DNA of 64,000 nucleotides from the NCBI RefSeq assembly GCF_000716605.1, contig NZ_JNXE01000030.1, positions 65,261-129,260 of the forward strand, in the 5' to 3' direction. Each line of letters begins with the position of its first letter. The stretch's first letter is position 1. The position numbers and the translations under genes are program-made. Below the pieces are notes generated by a model. It worked only from the letters and a program-made list of their open reading frames with translations. It ran no database searches and had not been told where the DNA came from. This DNA comes from Streptomyces sp. NRRL F-525 (GTDB taxonomy: Bacteria > Actinomycetota > Actinomycetes > Streptomycetales > Streptomycetaceae). Of this stretch, positions 8,359-16,359 are shown piece after piece.

Positions 8359-9927
8359 ATGAACGAGACCGCAGCGGTGTGGGCCGCGTCCCCGGTGGAC
8401 GCGGCGGCCATGTTCGGCCTGGGCGCGTACTTCCGGAACCTGCTCACCGACCCCGAGCACCTGGTGAGCGTCCCCGTGACGCCGATCGTCTACCAGGACA
8501 GCATGTTCCGCTTCGGCGGCGCGTTGGACGCGCCCCGGGCCACGGTCTGGTCCGAGTTCTGCGAACTCGTCAACAGGGTCCCCACGCAACCCACTTGGGC
8601 GCCCCCGTCGACCGTCCACCTGTGGGGAATCTACGGCGAGGTACTCGGCGCCGACCTGGCCGGCTCCACCCTCACCCTCGAGGAACACCAGCGCTACGAC
8701 AAGGCGGTCGCGTACCTCTACGACACCGGCGCCGACGGAGTCTTCGTCCCCTCGGCCGCCCTGCGCGACTACCGCACGGCCCGCCAGGCGTGGCTCCAGG
8801 CCGACACGGACTACCACCAGGCGGAACAGACGGCGACGATGTCGACCGACCAGACCGTCCGCGACCACTGGACCCACGTCGACGAACCCCGGCTCCGCCA
8901 GGCCAGGGACGACGCCATGGACGCCTGGCAGACCGCGGGCCACAAGGCCGAGGTGGAGGACGCCCTGCGCGAGACCTCCGAACTCGCCTCGAAGGCCCCC
9001 TCCAGCATCTGGAAACGGCACCGCGACACCTTCAACCCGAACCTCCCCGACCAGTACACGACCGCCCCCAACGGCACGCGTTTCGCGCCCACTTACTACT
9101 CACCGGACGGCGCGCTGGACGACCCCTGGTCGAGAGTCGTGCTCTCGGACGACATGCTCCGCACCCTGGCCGCCCAGGCACCGGCGGAGCTCCGGTCGGC
9201 GTTCGGCGACCGGGCCACCGACGACACGGTCTTCTCCCTCGCCTTTGAATACCGCGTGGTGTCCGTGATCCGCCCCTGGCTGGACCCGCCGATGGAACTC
9301 TTCGGCTCCCGCGCCTGGCGCCTCTCGTCAGGCGTCGCCCCGCTGAGCGACGGCGCCACCCCACCGCACGGCCGCTGCCCGGCGTACGTCGAATCGGTCG
9401 CCCTGGCCCGCAACATCGAGCTGATCCGCCAGGCCGTCGGTTACACCGAGACCCCCGGCGAGACCACCCTTCACGGCACCTGGACCCTCGACCTCGACAA
9501 CGGCATCGCGGGCGGCGACATGAACACCGCCGACCTGTGGTGGGAGTGGATGACGGAGACCACCGCCCAGTTGGTGCCCAGCTCCCACGCCGGAATCGTC
9601 AACCTCGGCCAGGTCGACTACGACGCCTTCGACGGCCACCGCCTCTCGACCCTCACCTACGGCAGCACCCCCCTCACCGGCAACCCGAACGCGAGCAACC
9701 AACTGGTCACCGGGGACGTGTTCGCCGTACGCACGACGGAGGGCCGCTTCGCCAAGGTGCAGGTGGTCCAGTACGGCTACGACCTCCAACTCCGCTGGGT
9801 GGCCTACCAGCAGGCGACCTCCGCGATGCAGAGCAGCGTCACCGCACCGGACGACGTGTTCCTCGCCGGGTTCGTGTGCCGGCAACTCCCGAAGAGTCCC
9901 GACCCTGACCCGGCACTGACATGGTGA
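8359..9927 (+). CDS. Hemopexin-locus protein, paralogue B, unknown function
   Basis: A 522-residue protein starting 14 bp after paralogue A. The two align by eye through the C-terminal half: SIWKRHRDTFNP with LLWKRNLERFYE, FEYRVVSVIRPWLDPPMELF with FEMAQVQVVRPWFYPEFL, and PLSDGATPPHGR with MPSDGGDPPQGR, each followed by an arginine-asparagine strand (ARNIEL / IRNLTI). The N-terminal halves (residues about 1-215) are also of similar length but weakly related. A middle region (about 140-220) is helical and charged and may be coiled coil. There is no signal peptide. The last codons overlap the next start (ATGGTGA). I do not recognise the family. Confidence 0.72.
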   Translation: MNETAAVWAASPVDAAAMFGLGAYFRNLLTDPEHLVSVPVTPIVYQDSMFRFGGALDAPRATVWSEFCELVNRVPTQPTWAPPSTVHLWGIYGEVLGADLAGSTLTLEEHQRYDKAVAYLYDTGADGVFVPSAALRDYRTARQAWLQADTDYHQAEQTATMSTDQTVRDHWTHVDEPRLRQARDDAMDAWQTAGHKAEVEDALRETSELASKAPSSIWKRHRDTFNPNLPDQYTTAPNGTRFAPTYYSPDGALDDPWSRVVLSDDMLRTLAAQAPAELRSAFGDRATDDTVFSLAFEYRVVSVIRPWLDPPMELFGSRAWRLSSGVAPLSDGATPPHGRCPAYVESVALARNIELIRQAVGYTETPGETTLHGTWTLDLDNGIAGGDMNTADLWWEWMTETTAQLVPSSHAGIVNLGQVDYDAFDGHRLSTLTYGSTPLTGNPNASNQLVTGDVFAVRTTEGRFAKVQVVQYGYDLQLRWVAYQQATSAMQSSVTAPDDVFLAGFVCRQLPKSPDPDPALTW

Positions 9928-10553
9928 CCCCCGAACTCGCCGTGCACGGCCTCGTGTTGCTCGGCACGGACACGGTGTACGCCGTCCACATGCCCACGTT
10001 CACCGCGCCGTACGACTTCCAGGCGGTCCTGCGGGTGACCCTGGACACGGACACCTACCGCACGGCCCGCAAGCGCTACGGCACGTCGGCCCTGTTCACG
10101 ATCAGCCCACCCACCCTCCTCCTCAAGGACCTTGAGCCGGGCGCGACCTTCCCCGCCGACCTCTACTTCGGCCGCTTCGGTAGGGACGGCGAGTTGCTGG
10201 GGGAGGTGAGGGTGAGGATCGAGGAGCGGCTGTATGTCGGCCACCCGACCGAGCCCACTGGTGAACCGGCGCCCCTCCGCTACGTCCTCTTCGGCCGCGA
10301 ACAGCTCTACTTGGCCCACGCCCTCACCCGCCCCCCGGACTTCGACCAGGTGCTGACCGCTCAACTCGCGGGGGAGTGGCTGGCGTTGGGCGCCGCGGCG
10401 GAGACGGCAGCGCACCTGGTGACGATCCCGAACCGCCCGAACGACCTGGCCGGACGCCTGCACCCGGGCGAGCAACTCACCACTGGGGAAACGGAGTTGC
10501 AGGTGCTGGCGGAGGTTTACCTGGAGACGGCCGACCTGGCGGAAGGGGCTTAA
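9921..10553 (+). CDS. Internally duplicated 210-residue protein of unknown function
   Basis: A 210-residue protein whose ATG lies inside the end of the previous gene (7-bp overlap), implying translational coupling. It contains two similar blocks: GLVLLGTDTVYAVHMPTFTA then PYDFQAVLRVTL (residues about 10-42), and RYVLFGREQLYLAHALTRPP then DFDQVLTAQL (about 116-146). Each looks like a beta-strand pair followed by a short loop and a strand. Nothing suggests export, metal binding or catalysis. Its fixed position after the two paralogues suggests it works with them, perhaps as a chaperone or accessory. The convergent TetR gene overlaps its last 4 bp. Confidence 0.7.
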   Translation: MVTPELAVHGLVLLGTDTVYAVHMPTFTAPYDFQAVLRVTLDTDTYRTARKRYGTSALFTISPPTLLLKDLEPGATFPADLYFGRFGRDGELLGEVRVRIEERLYVGHPTEPTGEPAPLRYVLFGREQLYLAHALTRPPDFDQVLTAQLAGEWLALGAAAETAAHLVTIPNRPNDLAGRLHPGEQLTTGETELQVLAEVYLETADLAEGA

Positions 10554-11281
10554 CGGGCAAGCCGTAGCGACAGCCCGTCCAGGACGACATCGAGGCCGTA
10601 GGCGAATTTACTGTCGCGCAGGGTCACCGGATCGGTGCTCGTGACGGTCGACTCGGCGTAGGAACCGGCGAGATGGGCGTGACCGGCGGCGGCCTGCTGG
10701 GCGGCCGGCATCAGGCGGGCGATGAACTCGGCCTCGGTCTCGCCGGACCGCGCGACCGTGGTGAGCCAGGCGGCCTCGGTCGTGCTCATCCCGATCGTGT
10801 ACGACAGCACCGCGTCGATCGCGCCGCTCGGCTCGGGGAATCCGACGGTCGTGAACAGCGCGGCGAGCCGTTCGGTGAAGGACATGAGGTTCGGGCCGAG
10901 GTAGGCGAGCCCGGCCTGCCCGAGCACCGAGGACAGCCAGCGGTGCCGTAGCGCGGTCGTACGGAAGGAGGCGGCGGCCTCGGTGACGGCGGCGCGCCAG
11001 TCGGCGGTGTCCGCGGCCGGGACGTGGATCTCGGCGGCGACCTCGTCGACGGCCAGTTCCATCAGCTCGTCCTTGGTCGCGACATGCCGGTAGAGGGAGG
11101 TCGCGCCGGCGTTGAGGCGGGCGCCGAGCTTGCGCATGCTCAGCGCCTCGATGCCGTCGGCGTCCAGCATCGCGATCGCCTCGCGCACGATCGCGTCCCT
11201 GCTGAGCGCTGGCTGGTCGGCCGCGCGCTGCTCGCGGGCCCACACGGAGGGGATGGGGTTCGGCGTGGTCCTGGCGGCCAT
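10550..11281 (-). CDS. TetR-family transcriptional repressor
   Basis: A 243-residue regulator. Residues about 25-70 hold the TetR helix-turn-helix (IVREAIAMLDADGIEALSMR, then LGARLNAGATSLYRHVATKD), and the rest is a TetR_C-type ligand-binding domain. The ATG at 11281 is preceded by AAGGAG at the right distance; the frame is open further upstream but without a ribosome site. It is divergent from an MFS drug exporter, and the shared 149-bp gap contains repeated candidate operators. The likely role is to repress the exporter and itself until a toxic ligand binds. Confidence 0.92.
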   Translation of the reverse strand: MAARTTPNPIPSVWAREQRAADQPALSRDAIVREAIAMLDADGIEALSMRKLGARLNAGATSLYRHVATKDELMELAVDEVAAEIHVPAADTADWRAAVTEAAASFRTTALRHRWLSSVLGQAGLAYLGPNLMSFTERLAALFTTVGFPEPSGAIDAVLSYTIGMSTTEAAWLTTVARSGETEAEFIARLMPAAQQAAAGHAHLAGSYAESTVTSTDPVTLRDSKFAYGLDVVLDGLSLRLAR

Positions 11282-11302
11282 GACGGGTCTCCTTCGTGCG
11301 GG

Positions 11303-11383
11303 CCGTGCGTACGTCGTTCGCATCCAGCGTACAGAGTTCAGGGATTGCGCACACTGTTCCGCCGTGCGTACAGTGTTCGCATC
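11303..11383. promoter_or_regulatory. Candidate TetR operators (direct repeat pair)
   Basis: The intergenic region has two 22-bp copies of CCGTGCGTAC-N3-GTTCGCATC, at 11303-11324 and 11362-11383, identical except for the three middle bases. The second copy also starts an inverted pair, GCGTACA (11366-11372) with TGTACGC (11394-11400). Such repeats between a TetR gene and its divergent target are expected binding sites. The 59-bp centre spacing would put the two sites on roughly the same face of the helix. Confidence 0.55.
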
Positions 11384-11430
11384 AAAGGAACGGTGTACGC
11401 AGGCCGACGAGGGAAGCAGAGGAAGCAGTC

Positions 11431-12957
11431 ATGGGCAGTCGCAGTCACCCGGAAGCACTTACCGAAACCCGGAACCCCCGGCGCTGGTGGATCCTCGTCG
11501 TGCTGTGCCTCAGTTCGCTGGTGCTGGTGGTCGACAGCATGGCGCTGACCGTGGCGGTGCCGTCGATGACCGAGAGCCTCGGGGCGAGCGCCCAGGACAC
11601 CCAGTGGATCCTCGACTCCTACATCCTGGTCTTCGCCGGCCTGCTGCTGACCTCCGGCAGCCTCGGCGACCGCTTCGGCCGCCGGAAGGTGATGCTGATC
11701 GGTCTTGTGCTGTTCGGGGCGGCTTCGCTGGCGGCGACGTTCTGCACGAACCCCGGTGAGGTGATCGCCGTGCGCGTGGCGATGGGGGTGGGCGGTGCGC
11801 TGATCATGCCGTCGACGCTCTCGATCCTCATCACGGTCTTCGACGCGGAGGAACGCGGGAAGGCGATGGCGGCCTGGGGTTCGGTGTCGATGCTGGCGCT
11901 GGTCGGCAGCCCGGTGCTCGGTGGCGTCCTGATCGACCACTTCTCGTGGCACTCCATCTTCTTCCTCAACGTGCCGGTCGTAGCGCTCGCGTTGGTGGCC
12001 GGTGTGACGCTGATGCCGGAGTCCAAAAACCCCTGGCAGAAGCCGGATCCGCTGGGCGCGGTGCTGTCGGCGGTCGGTATGACGGCCCTGATCTGGTGGA
12101 TCATCGAGATCCCGCAGCACGGTGCGTTCGCGGGCCGGGGCCTGGTCACCCTCGCGGTGGCGGTGGCGGGGCTGGCCGGATTCGTGGTCTGGGAGAACGT
12201 GACCCCGACCCCGATGGTCCCCCTGGTCCTCTTCAAGCACCGTAATTTCAGCGGCGGTTCGCTCTCCCTGACCCTGGTCCAGATAGGCAACGGCGGCCTG
12301 CTCCTGGTCCTCACCCAGTACCTGCAGTTCGTCCTCGGCTACTCACCGGTGAAGGCGGGCCTGGCCTTCGTGCCGCTGGCGGTCACCGCGCTGGTCGGCA
12401 ACGCGGCGGGCGCCAAGTTCACGGCGAGGTACGGCCATCGGTATCTGATCCTGGCGGGCATGCTGGTGATGGCCTCCTCCTTCGTCCTGCTTACGACGGT
12501 CACGGCCGCCACCGGCTTCACCGTCCCGGCGGTGGCGCTGGGCCTCCTCGGCCTGGGCGCGGGCCTCGCGATGCCGGCGGCGGTGGGCGCGCTGATGGGC
12601 ACGATCCCCGAGGACAAGGCGGGCGTCGGCTCGGCCCTCAACGACACCATCCAGCAGGCGGGTACGGCCCTGGGTATCGCGATCCTCGGCTCCCTCCTGT
12701 CGAGCGGCTTCGCCGACGAGATGCCCTCCGGTACGTCCGACGAGGCCCGCCACTCGATCGGCGGGGCGCTGGCGGCGGCGCACGGGGACGCGGGGTTGGT
12801 CCGGGCGGCCCGGGAGGCGTTCACGCACGCCATGTCAACGACCTTCATGGTCAGCGCGGTTGGGGTCGTGGCGGCGGGAGTGCTGGCGGCGGTGGTGATG
12901 CGGGATTCGGTGACTGAGGATCAGGAAGTTCTGGAGGAGAGGGAGTTGGCCGCCTGA
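11431..12957 (+). CDS. MFS drug exporter, DHA2 (EmrB/QacA) family
   Basis: A 508-residue membrane protein with about 14 hydrophobic helices, the size and topology of DHA2 proton antiporters. Signatures include motif A between helices 2 and 3 (GSLGDRFGRRKVM, residues about 80-92), motif C-like sequence in helix 5 (GSVSMLALVGSPVLGGVLI) and the TQYLQFVLGYSP segment. The ATG at 11431 has GAGGAAG upstream; an in-frame open stretch further 5' overlaps the operators and is rejected. Controlled in all likelihood by the divergent TetR gene. The drug or metabolite exported is unknown; it ends just before a strong hairpin. Confidence 0.92.
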   Translation: MGSRSHPEALTETRNPRRWWILVVLCLSSLVLVVDSMALTVAVPSMTESLGASAQDTQWILDSYILVFAGLLLTSGSLGDRFGRRKVMLIGLVLFGAASLAATFCTNPGEVIAVRVAMGVGGALIMPSTLSILITVFDAEERGKAMAAWGSVSMLALVGSPVLGGVLIDHFSWHSIFFLNVPVVALALVAGVTLMPESKNPWQKPDPLGAVLSAVGMTALIWWIIEIPQHGAFAGRGLVTLAVAVAGLAGFVVWENVTPTPMVPLVLFKHRNFSGGSLSLTLVQIGNGGLLLVLTQYLQFVLGYSPVKAGLAFVPLAVTALVGNAAGAKFTARYGHRYLILAGMLVMASSFVLLTTVTAATGFTVPAVALGLLGLGAGLAMPAAVGALMGTIPEDKAGVGSALNDTIQQAGTALGIAILGSLLSSGFADEMPSGTSDEARHSIGGALAAAHGDAGLVRAAREAFTHAMSTTFMVSAVGVVAAGVLAAVVMRDSVTEDQEVLEERELAA

Positions 12958-12974
12958 GTCGGGAACGGGGATGC

Positions 12975-13004
12975 AAGGCCGCTGCCCTTGAGGGCGGCGG
13001 CCTT
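12975..13004. terminator. Hairpin between convergent genes
   Basis: A 13-bp stem (AAGGCCGCTGCCC / GGGCGGCGGCCTT, one G-T pair) with a TTGA loop sits 17 bp after the MFS stop and before the end of the convergent membrane-protein gene. The T-run is poor, as is usual in streptomycetes, but the stem should act on both transcripts. Confidence 0.75.
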
Positions 13005-13040
13005 GTCGTGTCGCCGTCGTGTGGACTCCCGGCAGAGGTC

Positions 13041-13649
13041 TCAAGACCCGTCGGGGCAGGACCAGTTCGAGATTCTCATGGTGCGCAGATCGAAGTCGAC
13101 CTCGATCGATTCCGCCGGGCTGTCGCTCGTCACGCGTACGCGGACGGTGTGGGCCCCGGCGCTGCGGGCGGCGCCGACGGTGAAGACGGTGGTGGCTTCC
13201 ACCTGCCCACACGTGGCCGCCAGGTCGTCGGCTCCGTTGCCTTCGAGAACGACTTCCCGCTTCAGCGCCGGCTGCGTGAAATGTGCGGTCATCAGCTTCC
13301 ACAGCTTCGACTTCGACGTCGCGTCCCGTGCGGCAAGGGCATCCGGCAGAGCCGAATAGTAAGTCAGCAGTTTCTCCTGGGCCGCCGATGTTCTGGAGTC
13401 CTCCTCGTGGTGGGAGGGATTCTCCGCCGATCGGTCCGTGCCCACGGAATTCCAGAAGGCGCCCGCACCGATCGCTGTCACGGCAATCGCCGCGACGGCG
13501 GCGGAACGGGTACGGCGTTGACGGCGTCGGACGCTTCTGCGACGCAACCCCGGTGCGGACAGCGGCCGGTCGACCCGAACGCTCTCCAACTGGGCGATGC
13601 TCTCGGCGAGCCAGACAGGACGCTGGTACTCATCCGACTCATCCGACAT
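13041..13649 (-). CDS. Single-pass membrane protein, probable sigma-factor partner
   Basis: A 202-residue protein. An acidic N-terminus (SDESDEYQ) and about 50 cytosolic residues are followed by a basic cluster (RRRSVRRRQRRTR) and one membrane helix (SAAVAAIAVTAIGAGAF). The outer domain of about 125 residues contains two cysteines (ATCGQV, NWSCPDG). The start at ATG 13649 has GGAGGT at 5 bp and lies inside the end of the ECF sigma gene (11-bp overlap), so the two are coupled. This layout matches membrane-bound regulators that accompany SigE-type ECF factors, but there is no ZAS motif (HxxxCxxC), so an anti-sigma role is only an inference. Confidence 0.75.
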   Translation of the reverse strand: MSDESDEYQRPVWLAESIAQLESVRVDRPLSAPGLRRRSVRRRQRRTRSAAVAAIAVTAIGAGAFWNSVGTDRSAENPSHHEEDSRTSAAQEKLLTYYSALPDALAARDATSKSKLWKLMTAHFTQPALKREVVLEGNGADDLAATCGQVEATTVFTVGAARSAGAHTVRVRVTSDSPAESIEVDFDLRTMRISNWSCPDGS

Positions 13650-14109
13650 GGTCCACCTCCTGGTCCGGCAGGGAGGAGAAATGACGGGCGAGCGACAGGC
13701 GCCCACGGACCAGCCACACCCTGATGCTCCCGGCCGGCCAGCCCGTCTCGGCGCTTATCTGCTCGACGCTGAGATCGCACAAGTGGTGGAGCACAACGAC
13801 ACTTCTGTGCTTCTGCGGAAGCGTGCGAAGTGCGTCGACGAGAGCGACACGTTCGGGGGACGGGCCTTCGACGGAGCGCTGTTCGTGATGACGCTGCATG
13901 AGCTGCACACCGCGCCGCACCCGCCGGAAGCCGGATACGGCGAGCCGCCAGGCCGTGGTGCGGATCCACGCCTCCTGCACGACATCCTGAGCCTCCGGCA
14001 GATCGCCGGTCATCGCGCAGAGCTGCCGAACGAGCCTGGGGTAGGCCAGTGCGTAGAACTCATCGAACTCCTCTTCCGCCGCGCCTCTCGCCACTCGTCC
14101 GCCATTCAT
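13639..14109 (-). CDS. ECF sigma factor with shortened region 2
   Basis: A 156-residue sigma-70-family protein. Region 2 begins normally (FDEFYALAYPRLVRQL, DLPEAQDVVQEA) but jumps directly to WIRTTAWRLAVSGFRRVRRG. Relatives have about 20 residues between these blocks, so most of helix 2.3 is missing without loss of frame. Region 4 (about residues 90-145) is intact: ALRTLPQKHRSVVVLHHLCD then LSVEQISAETGWPAGSIRVW. It is followed by the overlapping membrane-protein gene. Because region 2.3/2.4 melts and reads the -10 element, activity may be altered. No self-promoter was recognised in the 170 bp upstream. Confidence 0.82.
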   Translation of the reverse strand: MNGGRVARGAAEEEFDEFYALAYPRLVRQLCAMTGDLPEAQDVVQEAWIRTTAWRLAVSGFRRVRRGVQLMQRHHEQRSVEGPSPERVALVDALRTLPQKHRSVVVLHHLCDLSVEQISAETGWPAGSIRVWLVRGRLSLARHFSSLPDQEVDHVG

Positions 14110-14279
14110 TTCCGTCCACAGAACGGCCAGGGGTCCTCTATGGGGGAAGTACGAACGGGCGCTGATCCTCCGCTACAGCGACTCTCCGTGATCTGGGTCA
14201 CCGCATCCGGGTGTCGCGTCCGGGCCCCCGTGCTGCGTAGTCCACCTGTCCAAGTCGCACCGACAGCAGAGGAACTCTC

Positions 14280-14570
14280 ATGCGCCATGCAGCACCCCGT
14301 AAGCCGGGCAGGATGGGAACGACGTTCAGGACCGCAGCGGTCAGCGCGTTGGCGCTCGGCGGTCTGACGGTGGCGGCGGGGTCGCAGGTCCACGCGGCCA
14401 CGGCGACCTCGCACTCCACGACGGACCACTCCGCGCGCACACAGAAGCAGAAGGCCGAGGCGGTCGCCGACGCGGCCAAGGGGCAGGTTTCCCGGCCGGT
14501 GACGGACCCCGAAGCGGTGCGCATCCTCAAGATGAAGACGATCGCGATGGCTCACGCGCCGAAGGGCTGA
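14280..14570 (+). CDS. Small secreted protein of unknown function
   Basis: A 96-residue exported protein. A basic N-region (MRHAAPRKPGR) is followed by the hydrophobic core TAAVSALALGGLTVAAGS and a likely cleavage at VHA-A, leaving about 60 residues rich in Ala, Lys, Thr and His without cysteine. The ATG at 14280 has AGAGGAA upstream; a second ATG at codon 12 would also preserve the signal peptide. It is divergent from the ECF sigma gene and could belong to its regulon, which is inference. A hairpin with a T-run follows. Confidence 0.65.
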   Translation: MRHAAPRKPGRMGTTFRTAAVSALALGGLTVAAGSQVHAATATSHSTTDHSARTQKQKAEAVADAAKGQVSRPVTDPEAVRILKMKTIAMAHAPKG

Positions 14571-14591
14571 TCAGCCGCGTGTCGTTCTGAG

Positions 14592-14626
14592 AAAGTGTGA
14601 CACTTTTGCGGGAAGTGTCACACTTT
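14592..14626. terminator. Intrinsic terminator overlapping the DUF397 stop codon
   Basis: A 14-bp stem (AAAGTGTGACACTT / AAGTGTCACACTTT) with loop TTGCGGG is followed by further T's on the plus strand, giving a good rho-independent terminator for the small secreted-protein gene. The same stem contains the last codons and stop (14618-14620) of the convergent DUF397 gene. Each arm is itself nearly palindromic (AAGTGTGACACTT), so it could also be a protein-binding site. Confidence 0.75.
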
Positions 14627-14815
14627 TTCGATGTGGGTGGCTGCGGGGAGGGAGGATTGGAAGGCTCTCCAGGTGGTGGGGTGGAGCTGGAGGGAGGGGC
14701 CGTTGGGGTTCTTGGAGTCGCGTATGGAAACGGTGGTGGGGATGTTGGTGGCTACCTCGACACACTCGGACTTGTCGTTGCTGTAGCTGGACTTGCGGTA
14801 CTCGAATGTGGGCAT
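14618..14815 (-). CDS. DUF397 protein (WhiJ-locus partner)
   Basis: A 65-residue protein with the DUF397 pattern: FEYRKSSYSNDKSECVEVA at the N-terminus, IRDSKNPNGPSLQLHPTTW in the middle. These small proteins are encoded beside WhiJ-like DNA-binding proteins and are thought to antagonise or modulate them. It starts 3 bp after the XRE regulator's stop on the same strand, so they are co-translated. Its stop lies within a terminator stem. Confidence 0.9.
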   Translation of the reverse strand: MPTFEYRKSSYSNDKSECVEVATNIPTTVSIRDSKNPNGPSLQLHPTTWRAFQSSLPAATHIEKV

Positions 14816-14818
14816 GGT

Positions 14819-15703
14819 TCACAGTCTCTTGCGCAGCTCGTGGAGGAAGGAAATGGATTCCCGTTCGCTGAGGGAGCGTTCGGTGATCGTCTCGAACAAC
14901 TCATCGTAGGCGGCTGCGAATTCGCCGCCCTCCACCCAGCGCTCGACGAACGGCGCCTCCACGTAGACGACATCCATGGCGCCGGGCTCGGCAAACGACA
15001 TGATGTTGAACGAACCGGTCAGACCTGGGTGTGTACCGGCGTCGAACGGGAAGACCCGGAGGCTGATGTTCGACTGATCGGCCGCCTTGATCAGCCCGTC
15101 GAGTTGGCTGATGGCTGTGGCCGCGCCGCCGGGAAAGTTGCGGAGGGTCGCCTCGTAGATCACCGTTCGGAGCGACAACGGAGGGTCGTCGGACAGGCGG
15201 CCTTGTCGGGTGAGCCGCGCCGCGATGAACTTTTCGTCGGCCTGGGAGCCTCTGATGGTCACCGTGGCCGGCGGTTCAGTCCTCAACGCCCTTACGTACT
15301 CGGGTGTTTGGAGGAGTCCGGGGATGAACGCGGGTTGCCACGCCTTGATGGCCGTCGCCGCGCTCTCCAGCGCGACGTACTCCTGCATGACGCCTGGGAT
15401 GTCGAAGTCGTCCCACCAGCCTTTGGCCTTGCGGCGCTCGCGGTCGATCCTGGCCAGTTCGAGAAGCCCGCCGACAACGCTGGGATCGCGAACGCCGTAC
15501 AACTCGCACAGCGCCCGGAGGTCGGGGTCGCGCATGGGAACCCAACCGCCCTCCATCTTCGCGACCTTGGTCGTGGATGCGGTGAGTGCCTTGCCCGCCT
15601 GGGTCTGGTTGAGGCCGGCCGCCGTGCGCAACTTGGTGAGTTCACCGCCGAGTCGGCGTCCCAGGACGGTCGATGTGCTGTGGCCCTGCGTCGGCGATGT
15701 CAC
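14819..15703 (-). CDS. WhiJ-like XRE regulator with DUF5753 domain
   Basis: A 294-residue protein from a GTG start with GAGGGGG upstream. Residues about 15-75 are a Cro/C1-type helix-turn-helix (LGGELTKLRTAAGLNQTQAG, then KALTASTTKVAKMEGG); residues about 105-280 are the DUF5753 domain (WQPAFIPGLLQTPEYVRAL, MSFAEPGAMDVVYVE). It is the DNA-binding member of the whiJ/abaA-type gene set found in many copies in streptomycetes and linked to development and antibiotic control. The DUF397 gene follows directly, and an anti-sigma-like ATPase gene diverges from it across a 197-bp gap. Confidence 0.92.
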   Translation of the reverse strand: MTSPTQGHSTSTVLGRRLGGELTKLRTAAGLNQTQAGKALTASTTKVAKMEGGWVPMRDPDLRALCELYGVRDPSVVGGLLELARIDRERRKAKGWWDDFDIPGVMQEYVALESAATAIKAWQPAFIPGLLQTPEYVRALRTEPPATVTIRGSQADEKFIAARLTRQGRLSDDPPLSLRTVIYEATLRNFPGGAATAISQLDGLIKAADQSNISLRVFPFDAGTHPGLTGSFNIMSFAEPGAMDVVYVEAPFVERWVEGGEFAAAYDELFETITERSLSERESISFLHELRKRL

Positions 15704-15900
15704 GTAGGTACCCCCTCAGACGTGTGCGTGTGATCAGTCTGGCGCGGTGCCACGCGGCATCGCAAACACCCTTCGGGGGAATTCCTCCGAGAGTTACTTG
15801 CGTGAAATGCCGAGCCGCCTCTACCGTCGGTCACGAACCGATCGCAGAGCGGCGCCAGTTGATGCATGGCGCAGCTCGCCCCTGCCCGGAGGTGAGCGAC

Positions 15901-16359
15901 ATGGTCGCCCCCGAAGCCCCCCTCCATCACGACCGCCTCGACTGCACCCCGCTCCCCAAGAGCGTCACCCTCGCCCGCCGCCGAGCCCACCGGCTGCTCA
16001 CCGAGTGGGGTCACCTCGAACTCGCCGCGGACACCGCCCTGTTGGTCTCGGAGCTGGGCGGCAACGCCGTACTGCACGGGTGCCTGCGCGACCGACTCTT
16101 CCGCGTCGAACTCACCCTCACCGAACGCGCCGTACGCATCGCGGTGTCCGACCCGAGGGGCGAGTTACGGCCGAGCCTCCGCGAGCCCACCGAGGACGAC
16201 ATGTTCGGGCGTGGCCTGCTGATCGTCGGTCAGATCGCGGACCGTTGGGGCGTGCGCGAGCTCACCGTGGGCAAGTCGGTGTGGTGCGAGTTGGACGTCG
16301 TACGGCGGGACTCACAAGACCCGCTCCATGCAGACCAGTTGATCCCGCTCGTCCCATGA
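15901..16359 (+). CDS. RsbW-like ATP-binding protein (anti-sigma type)
   Basis: A 152-residue HATPase_c-like protein: LTEWGHLELAADTALLVSEL near residue 45 with the N-box variant VSELGGNAVLHG, and the G-box DMFGRGLLIVGQIAD near 105. Such proteins act as anti-sigma kinases or as the AbaA-orfA-like member of WhiJ loci. GGAGGTGAGCGAC precedes ATG 15901, fixing the start; the longer open frame upstream covers the promoter region of the divergent regulator and is rejected. The 3' end overlaps the convergent GNAT gene by 48 bp, so antisense pairing of the two mRNAs is possible. Confidence 0.85.
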   Translation: MVAPEAPLHHDRLDCTPLPKSVTLARRRAHRLLTEWGHLELAADTALLVSELGGNAVLHGCLRDRLFRVELTLTERAVRIAVSDPRGELRPSLREPTEDDMFGRGLLIVGQIADRWGVRELTVGKSVWCELDVVRRDSQDPLHADQLIPLVP

